From Gordionus sp. m RMFG-2023 (Eukaryota > Nematomorpha > Gordioida > Chordodea > Parachordodidae), in NCBI RefSeq assembly GCF_954871325.1, contig NC_088779.1, forward strand, positions 26,088,869-26,152,868: a stretch of DNA of 64,000 bases, given 5' to 3'. Position numbers and translations under genes: made by a program. The notes below the pieces were generated by a model that did not search any database, had not been told where the DNA came from, and worked only from the letters and a program-made list of their open reading frames with translations. Below, piece by piece: positions 56,196 through 64,000 of the stretch (its first letter is position 1; each line of letters starts with the position of its first letter).

Positions 56196-58463
56196 ATGTT
56201 ATTGAATAAACACATGGATGTGTCGAGGAAGAGCGCTTTGAAAAATAGCGAAGTTCAAGAGGAGCCCGAATTTAAAGGATGGCTCATGAAATGCTCTCGA
56301 TATTTAAAACTTTATAGGAGACGTTGGTTTATAGTGTCGAATGGTTTGTTGACCTATTACGATTCCCACGAACAAATGACGCGGAAATGCAAAGGAGCAT
56401 TAAGATTGGATGATGCGCAAATAGATTCTGTTAGCAAAGTTAAATTTGTTATTTCTATACCCGGGAGGGCTTCTCTTTACCTCAAAGCGAGCAATGAAAA
56501 TGAAAAGATAAGATGGATACATGCGATAGAGTTATCCAAACAAAACTCCATGTTTCGAGATCAATTAGGAAACGAAGATTGGAATGTCATCGCTCGAGAC
56601 AGCCCTTCCATTTACTTGCAAAGGAGGTTGGAGCTCGAAAGTTTGATATCATTATTGAATAGCAAAATAAATGACCTCGATTCTGAGCGAAAAGATTTGG
56701 AGAAAAGTCATCAAAGATCTGAAACACTGATGAAAGAACTGGTCAAATATTTTGAACGTCAAAAACTTTCGACAAAACTATTTTTTGACAGCGCCGATGC
56801 CATTAATGACTTTAGGATCAAGGCTAAATCTATTATAGAAAATTTTTCGGAATATGCGCAATATGTTAAAGTTCACAATGATAAATGGAGACGCGTTTTG
56901 CAGAATGAAAGGGAAACCAGAGTTTACTTAGAGGATATGTTACAACATTTGGCTAAAGATCATATTACGCTAGAGAATCAAGCTAGAAAGTTATCCACGG
57001 TCTCGGAGTTTAACGATGCATTCCAAGATGCAAGAGATGCTCTATACGAAGACTTAGTGGTGTATTTGCCTGGAAAATTTCCGTACAAACAATCAATAAT
57101 GGACGACTCTATGAGATCAACATCAGAGAATTCACAGTTCCTAGAATTGCCAAAGGCTATCGTGCGTACAAAACGGGATAGCAGAAAATCATCCGTTTTT
57201 ATTGGCCAAGGTCAGATAACAGAATTGGGAAAGAGCGAAAAATCCTTATTAGAAAAAGAAGATTTGTCACAAATATTAACTTCAAAAATTTGCGACATAA
57301 AGCCTCGCCCCAAATCAAATATAAGCATATGGAGCATTGTTAAGAACTCGATAGGGAAAGATTTGTCTAAAATACCGATGCCCGTTGCCTTCAATGAACC
57401 TATTTCGATGTTGCAAAGAATGACAGAGGATTTAGAGTATTACGATCTTCTAGATCAGGCTGCAAAAAGTAAAGATAGCCAACAAATGGCTTATGTAGCT
57501 GCTTTTGTAGCATCAAATTACAGTGCTCCGATAGAACGCACTACGAAACCTTTCAATCCCATGTTAGGGGAGACTTTTGAATTCGACCGTGTTAAATCAT
57601 TTGGGTGGAAGTCACTGTCCGAACAAGTCAGCCACCACCCTCCTATCACAGCCATTCACGCGGAAGGCTCAAATTGGCAGTTTTGGCAGCAATATACGAT
57701 GGAAAGCAAATTCAAAGGCAAGGATATCCAAATACTACCATTGGGTATATCTCACTTGAAATTTGCTGATGGAAAACATTACACATGGACCAAAATATAC
57801 ACGACCGTGCACAACATAATAGTGGGGAATTTGTGGATCGAAAATCATGGAGAAATGGACATAATAGAGCACAAAAACAAAATCAGTTGTCATCTCTCTT
57901 TTCCCAATTACAGTGTTTTTTCAAACGATAACTTTAAGGTGACAGGTTTGGTGTTGGATAAGGACCAAACAGCTCTCTGGCTTCTCAATGGGAGGTTAGA
58001 CGAAGATCTCAAGTGCTCTCGTATAAAGGAGATGAAGGACGGCAAAATGGTTTGCGATGATAATTCAATTCAAACCATATGGTCCAGAAAGGACCCCTCC
58101 CATATCTTGAAGGATACATATAATTTTTCAGACTTCACCCTGAAATTGAATTCCCCGGAGAGCGATATAGCTCCCACCGATACCCGCTGGCGGAACGACA
58201 TCAGGTGTCTGGAGCAAGCTAAATTGGAAGAATCCGACAGCATCAAGAATAAATTGGAAGATTGTCAGAGACAACGGCTAAAGGAATACTTCGATTCCGA
58301 AAAAGGCAACAAGGTATGGAAACCAACGTGGTTCGAGTTGAGAAGCGATCCAGAGGCAGATTCGCAGTGTTACACATTTACTGGAAAATATTGGCAATAT
58401 AAGGCTAACAAAGATTGGACCACTTGTCCAATAATATTTCCTGCCAACGTCAATACCGCGTAA
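56196..58463 (+). CDS. OSBP: Oxysterol-binding protein (OSBP1/2 subfamily)
   Basis: Single exon of 755 codons, ATG 56196. OSBP exchanges cholesterol and PI4P between ER and Golgi membranes. Domains: PH at about 24-116 (FKGWLMKCSRYLKLYRRRWF at its start, W107 near its end); coiled-coil stretches about 140-190 and 235-265; a linker; and the sterol-binding ORD at about 392-745. The ORD has IPMPVAFNEPISMLQRMTED, KPFNPMLGETFE (451-462), the EQVSHHPP signature (476-483), and PTDTRWRND with R664. Similarity to OSBP1 is close along the whole length, including LYLKASNENEKIRW in the PH domain and DWTTCPIIF at the C-terminus. The Ala/Gly-rich N-terminus of vertebrate OSBP1 is absent, and no canonical FFAT motif is present; QFLELPK (314-320) is the nearest match. 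AATAAA follows at 58514-58519. Confidence 0.97.
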   Translation: MLLNKHMDVSRKSALKNSEVQEEPEFKGWLMKCSRYLKLYRRRWFIVSNGLLTYYDSHEQMTRKCKGALRLDDAQIDSVSKVKFVISIPGRASLYLKASNENEKIRWIHAIELSKQNSMFRDQLGNEDWNVIARDSPSIYLQRRLELESLISLLNSKINDLDSERKDLEKSHQRSETLMKELVKYFERQKLSTKLFFDSADAINDFRIKAKSIIENFSEYAQYVKVHNDKWRRVLQNERETRVYLEDMLQHLAKDHITLENQARKLSTVSEFNDAFQDARDALYEDLVVYLPGKFPYKQSIMDDSMRSTSENSQFLELPKAIVRTKRDSRKSSVFIGQGQITELGKSEKSLLEKEDLSQILTSKICDIKPRPKSNISIWSIVKNSIGKDLSKIPMPVAFNEPISMLQRMTEDLEYYDLLDQAAKSKDSQQMAYVAAFVASNYSAPIERTTKPFNPMLGETFEFDRVKSFGWKSLSEQVSHHPPITAIHAEGSNWQFWQQYTMESKFKGKDIQILPLGISHLKFADGKHYTWTKIYTTVHNIIVGNLWIENHGEMDIIEHKNKISCHLSFPNYSVFSNDNFKVTGLVLDKDQTALWLLNGRLDEDLKCSRIKEMKDGKMVCDDNSIQTIWSRKDPSHILKDTYNFSDFTLKLNSPESDIAPTDTRWRNDIRCLEQAKLEESDSIKNKLEDCQRQRLKEYFDSEKGNKVWKPTWFELRSDPEADSQCYTFTGKYWQYKANKDWTTCPIIFPANVNTA

Positions 58464-58513
58464 CCTTTTTAAAGACACCTCCATCCTTTTAATGAATGCA
58501 TTTTAATATATCA

Positions 58514-58519
58514 AATAAA
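58514..58519 (+). terminator. Polyadenylation signal of OSBP
   Basis: AATAAA 51 bases after the stop codon, in a T/A-rich 3' region. Confidence 0.6.
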
Positions 58520-59267
58520 GCTATAATGCTTCCAGATTCAACTTTATATTAATTATAAAAGCATATTTTAGTTTATTTTAAAAATAACACTAATATATAA
58601 AATAATAGTTGATCGTTAAATCCGCGAATAATAAAGAATATTATTTAAAAAAATCTTTTAAAAAAAAAAGAAGAAAAAGATTATTGTCTAGACTTAGATT
58701 AGAGTTTAATTAAAAAGTAATATCATGTTAGGGTTCTAGACCCCCGATTTAGAAAATTTTTAGCATTTTTTGAAACCGTCATTAAATTTTTTTTTATATA
58801 TTAGCAACCGATATTAGAAAATTGGTCCGAACCCTACCTTGGTCCCAATTTACCCCGGAGTTTAAGTGATATATAGTGCCTATTTAGTCCATTCTCAAAA
58901 TTTTTTTTAAATAAAATAAATTTCAAAATATTTGAACCGCGTTTTTCGATTGGTTATTATCAAATAAGCCATTTTTTTTTCAAACGAAATAATTTTCAAA
59001 ACATGCTGCCTTTTCTAAAAGTTAAAAGTTACACACATAAATTATAAATACATATTAAATTATCTAAACTTAAAAAAGCAAAAAAATAAAAATAAAAAGA
59101 AGAAGAAAAAAACACAGATTTTTTTTTATTTTTATTGAGGTTTTTTTTTTATATTTTGTTTCGAAATTTTTATTTTAAAATATAATAAATAATCGTTGTA
59201 TATATTTTTTTTGCGATACGCGAACTAGATTCTAGTTTCGTTTTGTAGGCGATTTTTCGTGCTAATT
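58520..59267. other. No gene seen
   Basis: AT-rich intergenic DNA downstream of OSBP. No exon recognised. Confidence 0.4.
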
Positions 59268-59445
59268 TAGTGTTGTTAAAAAGTCAGGTTTGGGGCGATT
59301 TTTCAAAAAGGGCCCTATTAAATTTTAGCTAAAATAATATTACGTAAGATGTTCCCAAGCATTTCTGCCAACTACGAGAAAAATCTTTAGACCTGCATAA
59401 TGTTATTTTGGTTATAATCTTAATCGGGACCTTTTAGCAACACTA
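59268..59445. mobile_element. hAT-type MITE, copy 7
   Basis: Begins tagtgttgttaaaaagtc and ends ccttttagcaacacta. The interior (ttttagctaaaataatatta, ccaagcatttctgcc) is closest to copy 2. No perfect target duplication. Confidence 0.65.
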
Positions 59446-60486
59446 ATATTAACCAAAAAAAAACTATATTTTTATACTGTTAGAATTGGCAGGTTATCAA
59501 TAAAAATTTTTTTTAAATATAATTCTATACCCCTAACCTATCTCAATTTAAAACACATTATTCCAGCCATCTCAAGTTATACCTTGTTTTAATTTTACAT
59601 AAAAAAATTTTAAATATATTTTTATCTAATTAAAAAGAATCCCTTCAAATGATGAATATTTCTTGAGTTTAGTATAGCTATATTAAAAAATAAAATCAAG
59701 GGTACAAGAGAAAGAAGTTCGTCTTTGCTTCTTTTCTTCCTTTTTTTTAATAACAAAACCATATTTGCACTTTAAAATGGAAATTTGGAGGAGAAAAAAG
59801 GGATGAATGGAGAGGGTAAAGATTATCGTGTTCATTTAAAGCACGATAACTTGATTGTATAATTATAAAATAAAGTTGGGTTAAATGTTGTAGAATCATT
59901 AAATCTACTAAATATTTAAACTTGTAAAAAAAAAAGAGGAAAAAAAATGATGGGATTTTTGGTTTTTATAGATTAATGAATGTTAGTTCACCAAATATGG
60001 ATAATTTTTTGTTTTGAAGTGTGTTTCGGAGTGATAATGAAATAATGTACCCAAGTTTTAAGAATGCTTCTATTTTTTTGGAAGAAATAAAAAATTAATA
60101 ATCATATTATTGATCTCATAAAAACCTCTTTACTTTTTGAACGAAGAAAACGATTAACACAAAACATTTTTTTTTAAAAATAATTGAAATAAGGACAAAA
60201 GTTCTTCTTTTGGCCAATAGGTAACAACCTTCAAAAAAAAATATAGGTTTTTTGCTTAGAAAATAGATCTTAGATGATTGAAGCCATGAAAAATCGTTTT
60301 TTCAACCCCCGGCTTAACCTACGTTGGTAAAAAATAATTTTAGACCCGGACCCACTATAACTTTACAAATGTAATTATAAAAATATAAACTCGAACATAA
60401 TCTCTTTTATGGTCTAATTTAGAAGGCTATAAATATTCAGCAGCAATCAAACGAGATTCGTAAAAATAATAATAAAAAATACCTAC
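59446..60486. other. No firm gene; possible intron
   Basis: If the exon at 60487-60558 is real, this would be its first intron and should hold or precede the next exon; none could be named. A weak minus-strand open stretch lies at about 59740-59870. Confidence 0.35.
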
Positions 60487-60558
60487 CGAGAAGGGTTTAA
60501 CTCTGTTAGCATTTTGATGAAAGAATTGTCTGTGAGTGTAAGGTAATGTTGATGTCAT
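60487..60558 (-). CDS. Candidate first coding exon of an unknown gene
   Basis: Minus-strand ATG at 60558-60556 opens 24 codons (MTSTLPYTHRQFFHQN, then NRVKPFS) ending in phase 0 at a good donor, tcg|gtaggtatt (60486-60478). A second ATG in another frame also runs into the same donor. The codon content is more mixed than chance AT-rich frames. No homologue is recognised and no downstream exon was identified. Confidence 0.35.
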
Positions 60559-60608
60559 TGGATTTAGATGCAAAAATATGGAAAATGATTAGACTCTATA
60601 CGATTTTA

Positions 60609-60700
60609 ATTGTTAATATAAATATTTATAATTATCTTGTTCGCTTTTTAATTGCGGCAAAAATTGTTAATATAAATATTTATAAATTATCTTGTTCGAA
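60609..60700. repeat. Short direct repeat
   Basis: aattgttaatataaatattt followed by ataa(a)ttatcttgttcg occurs twice, about 55 bp apart (from 60609 and from 60662), nearly identical. Confidence 0.7.
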
Positions 60701-61170
60701 CCGCTGGGAGGGCGATAATATTTAATTGATTATGCTAGCCTCGGACTAGTCTCGCGGAACTAACGATAATGTATTCTTAAATCGAATTGTTGTGTATGCC
60801 AAATGAAGCCGATGTTGTCATATTTTGAACTTTCAACGCCAGATGGCAAAAGCGCATTTCGATATTTTAAGACAAGAAACGGGGTAGGTTGGGAAAGGTA
60901 TAAGCAACAGCTTTTGATCGATTATAGATTATAATAAAAAAATTTATATTAATAATATGATATCCTTTCTCTATACGATAAAGGGAATAAAAATCTAAAA
61001 TTATTCGATCTATAAAATTTATGATAAAATATTTATTCTATAAAAATTTATATGGTCTGACATGCTTCGAGCACTCATTCCTGATAAAAGATGATAAAAG
61101 TCCTAAAAGTTAATCTTGTGATATAAAACTCACATGTCTGATATAATAAAGTTTAAACTTGATTTGATAA
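60701..61170. other. No gene seen
   Basis: Slightly richer in G+C near 60700-60900. It may contain the upstream region of the candidate exon at 60487-60558. Confidence 0.35.
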
Positions 61171-61815
61171 TAGTGTTGTTGAAAGTTACTTTTGAAGTGT
61201 AGTTAGTTTTATAGTTATCATTATTATATCCTAAATTAGGTAACAGTTTGGAGGATGCCCATGTTTATTCCTATAATTAAGGTTAACATATTTGAGTTGG
61301 GATATCTCAATTTTACACTTACAAAGTGTAAATTTTATACTCTTCGTTTTCTTTATTGGTGTAAAAAAGACTTTACTCATCTTCTTCTCAAGAAAATGTA
61401 CAAAATTGACATAAAATTCTTAATAAAATAAATTATAATATTAATAAGAATTTAAATTTACAAACATTTATCGCTTCAAATATTAATGAGATTAACAAAC
61501 ATGACTGAAAATTTAAAATAAAAATGAAGGAATTTGGTGGTTGATGTGAATTAAAAACTCGGCTTAAATTATTTATAAATTTTAAAAAATAAATAAAAGT
61601 AATTTTATAATACAATAAAATATGTTTATTCCATATTTTTTATAAAAAAAAATTTGAAGTAACGAGTAACGTTTTGAGTTACCATTATTCAAAAATAGTT
61701 ATAGTTACTCGCTACCTCTAGAAGAAAGTAACGAATGGGGTTTCTTTTCTTCTAAAAAGGTAGCGCTCTAAGTAACGACGTTACTTGTTTACCTTACTTT
61801 TAATATAACTAGTTA
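61171..61815. repeat. hAT-like relic with agtaacg motifs
   Basis: The left end tagtgttgttgaaagttac resembles the terminus at 37874 and the MITE family. Near the other side (61655-61800) are many gtaacga, agttactcg and cgttacttg motifs in both orientations plus ggtagcgctct, as in the 37.9 kb element. The right terminus was not found, so it is incomplete. Confidence 0.45.
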
Positions 61816-62280
61816 GTTATTTTTCGGCTAGTATGTATTTAGTTGGTCTACAGATGATAAATTTGGTTAAATTTAGTGTTAAAAACATTTTTTTTTTCAG
61901 TGTAAGTTATAATGAATTGACCGACGTTAGGAAAATATTTTTTCCTTTAGATGTATATACTATAGTTATTTATGTTCGGATTAAATTTCAGACTTTATGC
62001 AAGATTTATTATAAAATAAATTTAGCTGGAGACCCTTTGACCGAGGTACCCCGGGCGAAATTGACATGGATAGAAATATTTTCTTTAATCATAATTAATT
62101 ATAATTATAACCGATATAATGCTATTATATAAATAATATAGGGGTGATAAGGTTTAAAAATTATGGAAGCTATATTTCTATTTGTCTATGACATTGAAAT
62201 CGATCTATACAGATAAGATACTTGCACGAAGCATCCTACTTTTAAATCAGAAATCTTGGTGAGAAAAAAACAATTTATTT
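61816..62280. other. No gene seen
   Basis: A plus-strand open frame at 61833-62132 has no family resemblance and no splice context. Confidence 0.35.
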
Positions 62281-62288
62281 TGGCATAA

Positions 62289-62486
<198 letters not shown>

Positions 62487-64000
62487 CAATAACTTATTTT
62501 ACTGGCATCAAAAATGTTTAACATTATAAAATAATAGGCATTTGAGACGGATTTTAAATTTGGATCGTATTCATAAGAGCTAATTTTTTTTATTATATTC
62601 GGTTTGAATGATAGATATTTTAGTATTTATCTTTGAGTCAGAAATCAGATGCCAAAAATAACAGAATTCACCGTTGAACGTCTTTCATACACAACATTGA
62701 AAAGGATCTAAACAAATCTAACAGATATTCTAATTGAGTTATACCATTTAAACCAAAATTCAAATCGGAATTCTCAATGAGGGTTTTATTTTTTTTATTT
62801 CCCCACTTTTACCCCTAATAATTTTTATTTCTACATTTTTTTTAAATTGGTGTATTTCTAAAATGATTTCGCTTTTCATTTTAGGAGGGCATTGTATGAA
62901 TCTGTTTAGCTTAAATTTTTCAAAATTTTATTTTATTACTTAACACGGAGTTTATCATTAATCAGCCCTTGGAAAGGGTTAATTCTGTGAACCGCTACCC
63001 ATATATAAAGTTAATAAAAATTAAAATTAAAATCAATTGTATATAAATATTTTTATTTTTAAAAGCCAATTTTAATTTTTTTTTAAAAAAAATTATAAAA
63101 GAAATTATTAAATTGATTGACATTCTCATAAATTTGTGGTTTCTGAGTTTTATGTTGTATCATAAGGCATTCATGATTTTTATATGATTAGGGAGGGGGT
63201 GGCATAAATTGACCTTATGTGATATTTGCATAAAAATAATTTTGGGATTTTAATTTCAAATATAAATATAATTTTGAATTATAGCGGTTATTTTAAAAAA
63301 ATTTATTAACTTATAACTAACTTTAGTCCAATCCCAGCCCGAAATTAGTTAATCGAAAAATATATTTAAAAAAAATTATCTCCAAATCGTATTTAAATTA
63401 AATGTTAGTTTTTTTTTTTGATTTATACCTTTTATTTAAATATTTTTTTCTTTCTTCTTTTAAAAAATAGGCATAATTTTATATTTGGAAGAATAATTGT
63501 GAGATATAATATAAACAGATAAATCTAATCTTATTATTTGTAGCTTTTTTTTTTTAAAAAAAAAAATAATAAATCAAAATTATGTATAACAATAACAATT
63601 TACAAGTTTAATTTATTTATACATTTGATGTTAATGTGTTAAAACTTTAAAAGAATTTTTTACCGACAAAAATATATTAAAAAGATCTAAATCCAATCCT
63701 AAAAATCCGAAAAAAAAATGTAAACGCAATTATAAAATTTTGGTGTTGCCAAGGTCCGAATCCATAAGGATGGTAATCTCAAATTCGAGATCCGGCTGTG
63801 CCTATTCGATATTTGTCAGAATGGGGACACGATGGAGTTAAAACAAATTTTATACCTCTATCTCCTTCTCCTATTTATTTTATATATATATATTTTTCAA
63901 GATATTCCGTTTTGTATTTTTGAGCCCAAAGAAGCTACCCTGTTGAATAGAATCTTACTTTTCAATTAAATATAATAAATAATAACTATTAATACGAGAA
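62487..64000. other. No gene seen
   Basis: AT-rich. A short G+C-richer patch lies at about 63745-63840 (ggtccgaatccataaggatg, cgagatccggctg), not assignable to any family. Confidence 0.4.

Overview
The window is strongly AT-rich eukaryotic DNA, almost certainly from an animal. It has spliced genes with GT/AG introns, metazoan gene families (SECIS-binding protein 2, OSBP, membrin/GOSR2, a rhodopsin-family receptor, ShKT cysteine-rich exons), and many animal-type transposons. The phylum cannot be fixed from the sequence. Host genes are few and far apart, and most of the window is transposon or relic DNA.

Layout. 1-5.6 kb: a short hAT-type MITE, two minus-strand six-cysteine (ShKT-like) exons separated by a non-autonomous Tc1/mariner-type element, and a 2.5 kb hAT with an intact 8-bp target duplication that carries a nested hAT remnant. 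5.6-12.4 kb: a very large inverted-repeat element. A Tc1/IS630-type transposon sits exactly at its dyad centre, and a younger hAT (itself carrying a nested MITE) lies in its right arm. 12.7-18.1 kb: two diverged copies of a segment, each holding the signal-peptide first exon of a small secreted protein on the minus strand, plus a Ty3/gypsy integrase fossil between them. 18.9-25.0 kb: a split minus-strand gene for a SECISBP2-like protein, assembled here from at least nine exons; its 5' end was not found. 25.3-27.7 kb: a LINE fragment whose 3' part occurs twice as an inverted repeat. 28.4-31.05 kb: a Sola-like DNA transposon with TIRs of about 650 bp and a 4-bp target duplication. 31.9-32.6 kb: three probable exons of an unrecognised gene. 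33-40.3 kb: several hAT-type elements, some nested. 40.6-41.8 kb: an intronless class A GPCR. 45.7 kb: a small cysteine-rich reading frame. 47.3-48.0 kb: intronless membrin (GOSR2). 52.6-53.7 kb: a pogo-like element. 56.2-58.5 kb: intronless oxysterol-binding protein. 60.5 kb: a possible first exon. 62.3 kb: a GAAA microsatellite.

Functional picture. The host genes do not form a pathway. SECISBP2 implies selenoprotein synthesis. GOSR2 and OSBP both belong to Golgi traffic and ER-Golgi lipid exchange but lie 8 kb apart on opposite strands. The clearest structural novelty is the 5.6-12.4 kb palindrome. The clearest protein oddities are the receptor (aspartate at 3.32 kept, DRY motif altered, glycosylation-site repeats in the second extracellular loop) and the insertion in the L7Ae domain of SECISBP2.
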